A program made the position numbers and the translations under genes. Under the pieces are notes generated by a model. That model was given only the letters and a program-made list of their open reading frames with translations. It made no database searches and was not told the DNA's origin. From positions 1 to 9,241 of the forward strand of contig CAZDCZ010000098.1 of the NCBI GenBank assembly GCA_964504155.1: a stretch of 9,241 bases of DNA, read 5' to 3'. Source of the DNA: CAZDCZ01 sp964504155 (GTDB lineage Bacteria > Bacteroidota > Bacteroidia > Bacteroidales > UBA12077). Shown piece by piece: positions 1 to 6,939 of the stretch; the first letter of the stretch is position 1; each line of letters begins with the position of its first letter.

Positions 1-34
1 ATATTATATTATAAGTCATTAGTATATTTTTTAC

Positions 35-42
35 TAAATTTG
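35..42 (+). promoter_or_regulatory. Bacteroidota -7 box for the SPOR lipoprotein gene
   Basis: TAAATTTG matches the Bacteroidota -7 consensus TAnnTTTG exactly. It sits 29 bases before the ATG at 72, which leaves room for a short leader of about 20-25 bases. No good TTTG -33 element is visible at the usual spacing of about 19 bases, where the sequence reads TAAG. The call therefore rests on the -7 match and its position. Confidence 0.45.
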
Positions 43-71
43 TATCTATTTATTAAATAAAACCTTAAGAA

Positions 72-539
72 ATGAAGAGATTAATTTTACTAATAAGCAT
101 AATAACTTTGTTATTTTCAGGATGTGATTTTTTAGAAAATAAAAAATTATTTTCGAATGATGTAGATACTCTACAAGAATATCTAAATAGAAAAGATAGT
201 ATTAAAAAGGTCGATTCTTTGAAGCTTGTTAAAGAAATAAAGCACAAAAAAACATTAGTCGAAAGAGCTAAAAAAGATTCAATAAAAAAAGCCGAAGAAA
301 GACAAAGAGCCTTATACAAATTTCATATTGTAGTAGGTAGTTTTAAAACACCTAAATATGCTAATGCTTATAACGAGTTTATTGCTCAAAAAGGTTATAA
401 AACCGAAATGCTTAGAAACAATAATAATTTCGATATGGTAAGTATAGGTGCTTATAAATCGTGGAGAAATGCTGTTAACAATTTAAACAAAACAAGAGGA
501 AATCTTGAAGCTAATGCTTGGATTTATATAGATGAATAG
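72..539 (+). CDS. SPOR-domain lipoprotein
   Basis: A 155-residue envelope lipoprotein. The N-terminus is a type II signal peptide: basic residues 2-3, a hydrophobic core at 4-15, and lipobox LFSGC with Cys18 as the lipidated residue. Residues about 33-80 form a highly charged Lys/Glu/Asp/Arg-rich, probably helical linker. Residues about 82-154 form a SPOR domain, starting with YKFHIVVGSF and containing the FDMVSIGAYKS strand-turn typical of the fold. SPOR domains bind denuded glycan strands of septal peptidoglycan (family knowledge), so this is probably a periplasm-facing, membrane-anchored protein linked to division or cell-wall remodelling (inference). The ATG at 72 is preferred because the signal peptide begins right there. 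It has its own candidate promoter and a downstream hairpin terminator, so it appears monocistronic. The family is certain; the exact role is not. Confidence 0.93.
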   Translation: MKRLILLISIITLLFSGCDFLENKKLFSNDVDTLQEYLNRKDSIKKVDSLKLVKEIKHKKTLVERAKKDSIKKAEERQRALYKFHIVVGSFKTPKYANAYNEFIAQKGYKTEMLRNNNNFDMVSIGAYKSWRNAVNNLNKTRGNLEANAWIYIDE

Positions 540-556
540 AAAAGAATATTTTCATT

Positions 557-594
557 AAAAGACGGTTATTAAAAATAGCCGTCTTTTTTATTTC
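557..594 (+). terminator. Rho-independent terminator after the SPOR gene
   Basis: Arms 557-569 and 575-587 form a 13-bp stem with one G-T wobble around a 5-base loop. The core is GACGG/CCGTC, and a T-rich run to about 595 follows. It lies 18 bases after the stop codon and separates the lipoprotein gene from the transporter downstream. Confidence 0.85.
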
Positions 595-649
595 TTTAAA
601 AATATAACTAGATAAAACAAAAATCATTTTATTTTTACAGAAATAATAA

Positions 650-657
650 TAATTTTG
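650..657 (+). promoter_or_regulatory. Candidate -7 box for the first MFS gene
   Basis: TAATTTTG fits the TAnnTTTG consensus exactly and lies 34 bases before the ATG at 692. At the usual 19-base spacing upstream (627-630) the sequence is TTTT, three of four matches to the TTTG -33 element. In DNA this AT-rich such matches can arise by chance, but the position after a terminator and before a gene is right. Confidence 0.45.
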
Positions 658-691
658 AATTTGCAAAATAAAAATTACTAAAATAAAAAAA

Positions 692-2071
692 ATGGAACAA
701 GTAAAACGAATGCTTAATGAATCTGCCGTAATGAGATGGGGAGCATTAATATTAATCAGTGTAGTAATGTTCTCGAGCTATTATTTTTATGATGTTTATT
801 CGGGAATAAAATCAACCTTACAAGCCGAAACAGGATTAACAAATGCCGATTATGGCACAATGTACGGAGCATACTCGTTTACTAATGCTTTTTTATTAAT
901 GGCATTTTTTGGTGGTATAATATTAGATAAATGGGGAATACGAAAAACAGGCTCATTATTTATTTCTTTTTTAACAATAGGTGTAATTTTAACTGCTTAC
1001 GGGGCTAGTAATATTTATAAAGAAAGTTCTATCTACTCTTTTATGAATTCTTTCTGGGGTAATTACTCTGCCGAATTAAAAATGATGGTTTTTGGCAGGA
1101 TATTATTTGGACTCGGGGCCGAAACATTTTATGTAGTAATTAATAAAGTTATTGCAAAATGGTTTAAAGGAAAGGAACTTGCTTTTGCTTTTGCAATTAG
1201 TTTAGCTTTAGGACGTTTTGGAACTGCCGCTGCATTTATGATTTCTCCTCGATTAGTTAACAATAGCACAGAATGGACTACTGCAGGTTGGTTTGGAGTA
1301 ATGTTAATGTTAATTGCATTAATAACATTTATTATATATTTAATTTTTGATGTAAAATTCGATAAGCTTGCAGGAGATCAAAATCCTAATGAAGAAAATG
1401 AAGAATTCAGATTAAAAGATTTTGCAATATTATTAAAAAATAAATCATTCATTTATATTACATTACTTTGTGTTTTATTTTATTCAGCAGTATTTCCATT
1501 CCTTGGTTTCGCTGCCGATTTTCTTCAGAACAAATTTGGGTTTTCCGAAACATTAGCAGGCGATATAACTACAATATTGCCATATGGAACAATACTATTT
1601 ACTCCATTATTTGGATGGTTTACCGATCATAAAGGGAAAAATGCATCGATAATGATTATCGGTTCAATATTATTAATAATTGTTCATTTAACATTCTCGT
1701 TAACAAATTTCTCTCCATACATTTCATTATTTCTATTAGGAATAGCTTTTTCTTTAGTGCCTGCAGCAATGTGGCCATCAGTAGCTAGAATTGTTCCCGA
1801 AAAAAGATTAGGAACTGCTTATGGTTTTATGTTTACTGTTCAAAACTTTGGACTTATGGGAATTCCTATCATTATGGGAAGAGTGCTTGACAGTACTAAT
1901 AGTGGAGTTACAGCACAAATAGTAAAAGAAGGAACAGCCGTTTACGATTATAAATGGACAATACTTATGTTAGCCGGATTTGGTGTATTAGGAGTAGTTT
2001 TTGCATTTTTATTAAAACGCGAAGATAAAGTATCCGGCTTTGGTTTGGAATTACCGAATAAAAATAATTAA
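692..2071 (+). CDS. MFS transporter, MFSD1-like (first paralogue)
   Basis: A 459-residue inner-membrane major facilitator with about 12 hydrophobic segments: roughly 14-36, 57-78, 87-107, 128-150, 163-185, 199-221, 253-275, 292-310, 317-337, 342-362, 372-397 and 422-443. A charged cytoplasmic loop at 222-248 splits the two halves. The loop 2-3 signature is GGIILDKWGIRKTG at 74-87, with its weaker counterpart at 308-319. GRILFGLGAE (135-144), AKWFKGKELAFAF (155-167), AAMWPSVARIVPE (358-370) and LGTAYGFM (373-380) closely resemble the corresponding segments I recall from eukaryotic MFSD1, a lysosomal dipeptide carrier. Transport of small peptides is an inference; the substrate is unknown. The ATG at 692 is chosen because it directly precedes the conserved N-terminal segment SAVMRW shared with the next gene. 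No Shine-Dalgarno is visible. A paralogue follows 381 bases downstream. Confidence 0.93.
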   Translation: MEQVKRMLNESAVMRWGALILISVVMFSSYYFYDVYSGIKSTLQAETGLTNADYGTMYGAYSFTNAFLLMAFFGGIILDKWGIRKTGSLFISFLTIGVILTAYGASNIYKESSIYSFMNSFWGNYSAELKMMVFGRILFGLGAETFYVVINKVIAKWFKGKELAFAFAISLALGRFGTAAAFMISPRLVNNSTEWTTAGWFGVMLMLIALITFIIYLIFDVKFDKLAGDQNPNEENEEFRLKDFAILLKNKSFIYITLLCVLFYSAVFPFLGFAADFLQNKFGFSETLAGDITTILPYGTILFTPLFGWFTDHKGKNASIMIIGSILLIIVHLTFSLTNFSPYISLFLLGIAFSLVPAAMWPSVARIVPEKRLGTAYGFMFTVQNFGLMGIPIIMGRVLDSTNSGVTAQIVKEGTAVYDYKWTILMLAGFGVLGVVFAFLLKREDKVSGFGLELPNKNN

Positions 2072-2096
2072 TATTTTTTTAATACATTATATAACA

Positions 2097-2267
2097 TACA
2101 AAGATGTTGTCTAAAAAGGTCAGATTATTATCATTCTGAGCAAAGTTAAAAAACCAAGTAAAACGAACTCAACGAAGTTAATCTATTAGTTTAAAAATGA
2201 GATATTTCGATAAGCTCAACATGACATAAATAACTTGAAACCTTGCTTTTTAGACAGCGTCTTTGTA
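2097..2267. mobile_element. MITE-like element with terminal inverted repeats
   Basis: This 171-bp segment has no ORF and is bounded by inverted repeats at 2097-2119 and 2245-2267, identical at 20 of 23 positions. Two of the three differences (T2105/G2259 and T2107/G2257) would be G-U pairs in a + strand RNA. The outermost bases are TA on each side, so it could be a CAAAGA...TCTTTG element with a TA target duplication (inference). Inside, TCATTCTGAGC at 2131-2141 and the reverse complement of 2199-2226, which begins TGTCATGTTGAGC, are diverged copies of one motif in opposite orientation. The whole element is thus a long imperfect palindrome. Similar cores are dispersed in many Bacteroidota genomes (from memory). 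It could also act as a REP-like attenuator hairpin between the two transporter genes. Confidence 0.7.
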
Positions 2268-2452
2268 TCTCTCAGTTAATTATAGTTTTAGAACTAATTT
2301 TTAGTTTTATTAAATTATAAACATCAAAATATCTTAGTATTTATATCTAATTTAAAATACTATTATTTAATCTGAAAATATTTTAATAATCAACATATTG
2401 TTTTAAATTCGCAAGATGTTTAGAAAAAAGCAATAAATAAATATTATAAATT
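2268..2452 (+). promoter_or_regulatory. Leader region of the second MFS gene
   Basis: AT-rich non-coding sequence between the repeat element and the second transporter. The best promoter-like match is TAAATTCG at 2404-2411, one base away from TAnnTTTG, with TTTT at 2381-2384 in the -33 position (19-base spacing). It would start transcription about 35 bases before the ATG. No riboswitch-like fold or other gene is apparent. The promoter is a weak call. Confidence 0.25.
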
Positions 2453-4048
2453 ATGACAGAAACAATAAAAAAAACAATTAAAGATTCGGCTGCAGTTAGA
2501 TGGCTTGTTCTAATATTAATAAGTGGATTAATATTTAGCACCTATTGGTTTCAAGATTTTTACGGAGGCTTAAAAGGTTTAATGGAAAGTGAATTAGGTT
2601 TTACCAGCGAAGAATTTGGTAGAATGATTGGCTTAACTACCATAGCAAATATGCTTGGTATGATAATAGTTGGCGGTATTATCCTCGACAAATGGGGTGT
2701 TAGAATTGCAGGTCTTCTTTTTGGAGGTATCGCCGTATTAGGTGGAGCAATCTCGGCACTTGCTTCTAGTGGCTTCTTTGGAACCGATCATGGTACAATG
2801 TTAAATATGATGATTGTAGGAAGAATATTCTTTGGATCGGGCTTAGAAGTTGTTTGTGTCGTCGCGACTCGAACTGTAGTAAAATGGTTTAAAGGATACG
2901 AACTTGCTCTTGCAATGGCTATTAACATGGGCTTTGGCCGATTAGGTAGTGCCATGGGAATTGCTCTCTCAGGCGATATTGCCGGCAATCATGTTTCTGT
3001 TGCTGTTACTTTTGCTGCTACATTAATAGCAATTACTTTAATATTGTTTCTTATATATTTAATTTTTGACATAAAATTAGACAAGCAATTAAAAGACGAC
3101 ACTGTAAAATCAAAGGATGACGATTTTAAATTTTCCGATCTTTTAAAACTTATCTCAAATAAATCATTCTTATATATTGCATTATTGTGTGTATCTTTTT
3201 ATGCCGCAGTATTCCCATTTATACAATACGCTCCCGATTTGTTAATTAATAAATTTAATTTCACAAGTCAATTATCTGCTGAGGGAAACATAATGTTATT
3301 TGGAAATACTACTTTAGGTAATGCCAGTGTTTATGTTATGTTTTTCCTTTTTTCAATAGCTTTTTCTGTTGTTCCGGATAAAATTGCTAACAAAACACCT
3401 AGAATGATATTTCTAGCAATTGTTATTGTTGCATTTGTAGGATATATCTATGGAATTCATACTCAATTAGAATTATGGTTTAATAACGGACCCAAAACTG
3501 CCAGTTTAATACCTGTAGGAACAATATTATTTACACCTATATTTGGTAATTTTGTCGATAAAAGAGGGAAGGCTGCTTCTTTAATGATTTTAGGATCATT
3601 ATTATTAATCTTTGCGCATATATCATTATCGGTATTTAACAATGTATATTTAGCATATGCAGGATTACTTAGTTTAGGTGTTGCATTCTCTTTAGTACCT
3701 GCAGCAATGTGGCCATCGGTTGCAAAAATTGTTCCCGAATCACGTCTTGGAACAGCTTACGCATCAATGTTTACTATTCAAAATTGGGGCTTAGGATTAT
3801 TCTTCTGGGGAATTGGTGCCTTATTAGATTTTGTAAACAAAGGTAACATTGAGGCTATTCGTGCCGGAGAAGCTAATTACGATTACACTATTCCTATTTT
3901 TATACTTGTAATAAGTGGTGTTGTTTCTATTTTCTTGGCATTTGCTTTAAAACGTGCCGATTTAAAACAAGGATATGGTCTTGAATTACCTTCAAGTGCT
4001 ATAGCTCCTAAAGATGAATTAGAAGCTGAAAACGAAATTAAGTTATAA
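2453..4048 (+). CDS. MFS transporter, MFSD1-like (second paralogue, enlarged)
   Basis: A 531-residue inner-membrane major facilitator, clearly paralogous to the preceding gene. Shared blocks include AAVRW (13-17), GGIILDKWGVR (74-84), VKWFKGYELALAMA (143-156), AAMWPSVAKIVPE (417-429) and GTILFTPIFG (356-365). Compared with the 459-residue paralogue it carries about 71 extra residues between TM7 (237-258) and TM8 (350-367). This stretch holds two further hydrophobic segments, near 290-308 and 317-335, so about 14 membrane spans are expected. Adding an even number keeps the topology of the C-terminal half. The charged central loop is at 206-228 and the C-terminal tail is acidic. As with its neighbour, the resemblance to MFSD1 suggests peptide or small-molecule transport, but the substrate is not determined. 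It ends 17 bases before a strong hairpin. The start at 2453 aligns with the paralogue's N-terminus. Confidence 0.93.
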   Translation: MTETIKKTIKDSAAVRWLVLILISGLIFSTYWFQDFYGGLKGLMESELGFTSEEFGRMIGLTTIANMLGMIIVGGIILDKWGVRIAGLLFGGIAVLGGAISALASSGFFGTDHGTMLNMMIVGRIFFGSGLEVVCVVATRTVVKWFKGYELALAMAINMGFGRLGSAMGIALSGDIAGNHVSVAVTFAATLIAITLILFLIYLIFDIKLDKQLKDDTVKSKDDDFKFSDLLKLISNKSFLYIALLCVSFYAAVFPFIQYAPDLLINKFNFTSQLSAEGNIMLFGNTTLGNASVYVMFFLFSIAFSVVPDKIANKTPRMIFLAIVIVAFVGYIYGIHTQLELWFNNGPKTASLIPVGTILFTPIFGNFVDKRGKAASLMILGSLLLIFAHISLSVFNNVYLAYAGLLSLGVAFSLVPAAMWPSVAKIVPESRLGTAYASMFTIQNWGLGLFFWGIGALLDFVNKGNIEAIRAGEANYDYTIPIFILVISGVVSIFLAFALKRADLKQGYGLELPSSAIAPKDELEAENEIKL

Positions 4049-4065
4049 AAAGAATATTTTTTACT

Positions 4066-4114
4066 TTTAAAAGAAAAGGTTATTTCGATTTACGAAATAA
4101 CCTTTTCTTTTAAA
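4066..4114. terminator. Strong, probably bidirectional, terminator after the second MFS gene
   Basis: Arms 4066-4087 and 4093-4114 form a perfect 22-bp stem around the 5-base loop ATTTA. The distal arm ends in a CTTTT run, and the A-rich proximal arm gives the same T-rich end on the other strand. It starts 17 bases after the stop codon of the transporter and can also stop leftward transcripts that pass purA. Confidence 0.88.
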
Positions 4115-4765
4115 TATTATTCTATATAAATACATATTGGTATGCCAAAGCAATGTTAGAATCACTTAGATTTATTCTTTTACAAGACAGGAAAGAAAAA
4201 CACTTTGAAAAACAACTTCATCCACAAGGTTGGAACAATAAGTATTTTATGTGTTTGTCATGTCGAGCAACCTTTATTGAGCTTTTACACTGGGATTTAA
4301 GAAATAAGTCGAGACATCTGTTTATTAGAGACAAATTAATTAATATTGATACTAACCTAGATATTCTTGTTGTTATCTGTTGATGCATTTATTTGTTTAT
4401 ATTTATTTGTAAGATAATAATTTAAACTATTTTAATGAATTAATCAAATAAACAATTTAAACGAATAAACAGATTTTGATTCGTTATATTCTACGGATGT
4501 TTTTTATAAAATTTGCCGTAAAAAACTTTCAAGCATTATTATATTGATGATTATTATTTATATAGATAATATTAATTCTTTTTCAAATTGTTTGCTATTG
4601 TTCATATAGTAGAATAATCTCTCCACAACAATCCTGCATTAAGCTAGGTGCTAATTTTCTCTGTATTATATTTTCCCACTTAAAAAACTTTACTATGATA
4701 ATATTTTGTTAGCAAATCATCAAAACACCGCATATAGGTTTAACGCAATACCCTACACATCACAC
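4115..4765. other. About 650-bp intergenic region without a convincing gene
   Basis: This region lies between the convergent transporter and purA genes. It is AT-rich and contains an interrupted dispersed-repeat core (4256-4320, listed separately). A 76-codon open frame at 4153-4383 crosses that repeat, shows no recognisable domain and has no promoter-like sequence in front; I regard it as incidental. From about 4384 to 4765 I see no reading frame, tRNA, stable hairpin with a T-run or repeat array. It may be decayed sequence. Confidence 0.6.
4256..4320 (+). repeat. Interrupted copy of the dispersed repeat core
   Basis: TGTCATGTCGAGC at 4256-4268 differs at one of 13 bases from the start of the reverse complement of 2199-2226 in the element between the transporters. 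That copy continues directly with TATCGAAATATCTC. Here the comparable second half, AGTCGAGACATCTG (4307-4320), follows only after about 38 intervening bases. The two halves are therefore recognisable but split. Both contain GTCGAG as a direct repeat 46 bases apart. The match is short, so common origin is likely but not certain. Confidence 0.5.
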
Positions 4766-4799
4766 AATAAAAAATCGCAAGAAAACACTCTTGCGATTT
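4766..4799 (-). terminator. Rho-independent terminator of purA
   Basis: Arms 4772-4782 and 4789-4799 form a perfect 11-bp stem (AAATCGCAAGA) around a 6-base loop. Read on the minus strand, the stem ends in TTTTTTATTG. It lies 33 bases after the purA stop codon and is the expected end of the fur-purA transcript. Confidence 0.87.
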
Positions 4800-4832
4800 A
4801 TGTTTGTAAACTAATTTAAAAATAATACGATA

Positions 4833-6095
4833 TTATCTTAAAATAGTTTGTGTTCTATTTGGTCCAACAGAAATAATTTTAATTGGCACTTTTACTTCTT
4901 CTTCAATAAATTTAATATATTCTTTAAATTCTATTGGCAGTTCATCAAAAGCTGAAACACCAGTAATATCCTGTTTCCATCCACGAAACTCCTTGTACAC
5001 AGGTTTTAATTCATCGTTAATTTCAAATGGCAAATAATCAATTGTTTCTGTTCCTAATTTATATGCTGTACATATTTTTATTGTCTCGAAACCCGATAAT
5101 ACATCGGCCTTTGTAATTATTAACTCGGTAATACCATTAAGCATAACAGCATATTTTAATGCCGGAAGATCGAGCCATCCACATCGGCGTGGACGACCTG
5201 TTGTTGCGCCAAATTCATTACCCTGCTTTTGCATCAATTCTCCCTCATCGCTAAACAATTCTGTAGGGAAAGGTCCACTTCCTACCCTTGTGCAATAAGC
5301 TTTAAAAATTCCAAATACATTTTCAATTTTATTTGGTGCTACGCCTAAGCCAATACATGCTCCGGCACTAACTGTATTCGATGATGTTACAAAAGGATAA
5401 GAACCAAAATCAATATCAAGCAATGTTCCTTGTGCTCCTTCGGCTAATATTGATTTATTGTTCTGTAATAAATTGTTTATTAAATGTTCGCTTTCTACAA
5501 TTTTAAAACTCTTTATCAGCTCAATTCCTTTGTACCAATCTTTCTCGTATTCGGCAAGTTCGTAAGAAAAATTGTAATTTTTTAAAAGCGATTGATGCTT
5601 ACTTAATAATTTATTATATTTTTCATTAAAATCATTAGATAAAATATCGCCTATACGCAAACCGTTTCTTCCGGTTTTATCCATATATGTAGGTCCTATC
5701 CCTTTTAATGTCGAGCCAATTTTTGTTTTCCCTTTAGCTGCTTCCGATGCGGCATCTAGAATACGATGAGATGGTAAAATAAGATGAGCCTTTTTCGATA
5801 TATAGAGATTATCTGTTATTTCAATATTTTTCTTTTTAAGCTCATTAATTTCTTCCATAAATATTACAGGGTCTATAACTACACCATTCCCTATTATGTT
5901 TATAGTATCTTTATGAAAAATTCCTGAAGGAATACTATGCAAAACATGTTTTATATTATTGAATTCTAAAGAATGTCCTGCATTCGGACCTCCTTGAAAC
6001 CTTGCAATAACATCGTATTTTGGTGTTAAAACATCTACAATTTTCCCTTTCCCTTCGTCTCCCCACTGTAAACCTAATAAAACATCTAATTTCAT
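4833..6095 (-). CDS. purA: Adenylosuccinate synthetase
   Basis: Cytoplasmic GTP-dependent ligase joining IMP and aspartate to give adenylosuccinate, the first committed step from IMP to AMP. The 420-residue length is normal for the family. The N-terminal loop GLQWGDEGKGK (8-18) contains the catalytic Asp13, and NAGHS holds the catalytic His41. Other hallmarks are GIGPTYMDK (132-140), VTSSNTVSAGACIGLG (236-251), the substrate-binding GATTGRPRRCGWLDL (296-310), and the guanine-specificity motif TKAD (328-331). The start ATG lies directly before the conserved glycine-rich loop, as in other members. It follows fur by 91 bases on the same strand with no terminator and no clear -7 box between, so co-transcription with fur is likely. 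A hairpin terminator lies 33 bases downstream. No key residue is missing. Confidence 0.98.
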   Translation of the reverse strand: MKLDVLLGLQWGDEGKGKIVDVLTPKYDVIARFQGGPNAGHSLEFNNIKHVLHSIPSGIFHKDTINIIGNGVVIDPVIFMEEINELKKKNIEITDNLYISKKAHLILPSHRILDAASEAAKGKTKIGSTLKGIGPTYMDKTGRNGLRIGDILSNDFNEKYNKLLSKHQSLLKNYNFSYELAEYEKDWYKGIELIKSFKIVESEHLINNLLQNNKSILAEGAQGTLLDIDFGSYPFVTSSNTVSAGACIGLGVAPNKIENVFGIFKAYCTRVGSGPFPTELFSDEGELMQKQGNEFGATTGRPRRCGWLDLPALKYAVMLNGITELIITKADVLSGFETIKICTAYKLGTETIDYLPFEINDELKPVYKEFRGWKQDITGVSAFDELPIEFKEYIKFIEEEVKVPIKIISVGPNRTQTILR

Positions 6096-6186
6096 TTGTT
6101 TCTTTTTTTGTTTAACTAATATTCTATTAATTAAGGTTTTAAAATTCTGTTTTCTACATTAATTATTACAATCTTTAAAAATACTA

Positions 6187-6687
6187 TCATGCAGAAGTGT
6201 TATTTTTCGTGATATTTTTCTTTATTTTTTCTTTCTTTTGTTTTTCTGCACAATCAGAACATGTACCATAAAAACACAATGAATGATGATCAATTGTAAA
6301 ATTCGTGGAACTACATATCGAATCTTCTATTATTTGTATTCTTGGATCACAAAATTCAATAATTTTCCCACAAGTTTGACATATTAAATGATCATGTTGT
6401 TGCGAATTATATGCTTTCTCAAATTGCGAAATATTTTTCCCAAATTGATGCTTTATTACCAAATCACTATCTAAAAGCAACTCCATTGTATTATATAATG
6501 TTGCTCTACTAACTCGATAATTTTTATTTTTCATAGAAATATATAACAATTCTATATCAAAATGCCCATCTCTTGAATATATTTCATCTAATATGGCAAA
6601 ACGTTCCGGAGTTTTTCTATGACCATTCTTTTCAAGATATTCTATAAATAGCTTTTTAACTGTTTTTTTGTTATCTTGACAATTCAT
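6187..6687 (-). CDS. Fur-family metal-responsive transcriptional regulator
   Basis: A 166-residue cytoplasmic DNA-binding repressor of the Fur/PerR/Zur family. Residues about 8-92 form the winged-helix domain, with HRKTPERFAIL (23-33) and the recognition-helix segment VSRATLYNTMELL (59-71). Residues about 95-147 form the dimerisation domain. Two CxxC pairs, C103/C106 and C143/C146, should hold the structural zinc. Candidate regulatory metal ligands are His42, Glu90, His98, His100 and the pair His134/His135. The C-terminal tail (148-161) is Lys-rich. The sequence does not decide between iron, peroxide, zinc or manganese sensing, so no specific symbol is given. The HHDH motif reads QHDH here. 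Fur genes next to purA occur in other Bacteroidota (from memory). The long upstream gap contains a possible operator, suggesting autoregulation. Confidence 0.93.
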   Translation of the reverse strand: MNCQDNKKTVKKLFIEYLEKNGHRKTPERFAILDEIYSRDGHFDIELLYISMKNKNYRVSRATLYNTMELLLDSDLVIKHQFGKNISQFEKAYNSQQHDHLICQTCGKIIEFCDPRIQIIEDSICSSTNFTIDHHSLCFYGTCSDCAEKQKKEKIKKNITKNNTSA

Positions 6688-6758
6688 AATTTACTGTTTT
6701 TGATTAATGCTTAAAATTAATTTATTTTCTTTATTTAGAATAGTTTTAAAGAAAAAAC

Positions 6759-6775
6759 TTATAAATAATTAATAA
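6759..6775. promoter_or_regulatory. Possible Fur/PerR-type operator upstream of fur
   Basis: On the minus strand the sequence is TTATTAATTATTTATAA, an 8-1-8 inverted repeat with 7 of 8 arm positions paired. It lies 72-88 bases upstream of the fur start. Its appearance recalls AT-rich PerR/Fur boxes such as TTATAATnATTATAA, but the spacing differs by one base per arm. Such palindromes are frequent by chance in sequence this AT-rich. Confidence 0.22.
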
Positions 6776-6874
6776 ACATATCAATCCCATTATAAAATAA
6801 CATTCTTAACATTTGATTATATGTTATTTACAGCATACTTTTTTCTTCTGTAAATTCATCAAATTAACAGTAGC

Positions 6875-6919
6875 TTTTATTAGAAATTAAGAATTTTTGG
6901 ACTATACCTTCTAATAAAA
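6875..6919. repeat. Inverted repeat downstream of recQ
   Basis: TTTTATTAGAA (6875-6885) and TTCTAATAAAA (6909-6919) are perfect 11-bp inverted arms with 23 bases between them, starting 21 bases after the recQ stop. It may mark the 3' end of the recQ transcript, but there is no T-run directly after the stem on the minus strand and the stem is AT-only except for one pair. It is at best a weak terminator. Confidence 0.4.
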
Positions 6920-6939
6920 TTCAGTTTTTTTATATTTAA

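Noticed and set aside
137..140. DESH in RecQ Walker B as a sign of an inactive helicase (residues 137-140 of the protein encoded at 6940-8844)
   Set aside because: The Asp-Glu pair and the His, which carry catalysis and coupling, are intact; the third position varies in active DExH helicases.
65..319. Minus-strand 84-codon open frame
   Set aside because: It lies antisense to the SPOR lipoprotein gene, whose lipobox and domain are clear; the translation shows no domain and reflects the complement of Lys-rich codons.
2788..2988. Minus-strand 66-codon open frame
   Set aside because: It is fully antisense to the second MFS gene inside conserved transporter sequence and resembles nothing.
4153..4383. 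Plus-strand 76-codon open frame with a CLSC motif
   Set aside because: It crosses the interrupted repeat core at 4256-4320, which encodes the Cys-containing part. It has no promoter-like sequence or recognisable domain, so I treat it as incidental.
4496..4530. TACGG...CCGTA hairpin in the intergenic region
   Set aside because: Only five paired bases around a long AT loop and no gene ending nearby to which it could belong.
6096..6186. Riboswitch or separate promoter in the fur-purA gap
   Set aside because: The 91-base gap has no TAnnTTTG box on the minus strand and no recognisable purine-aptamer fold.
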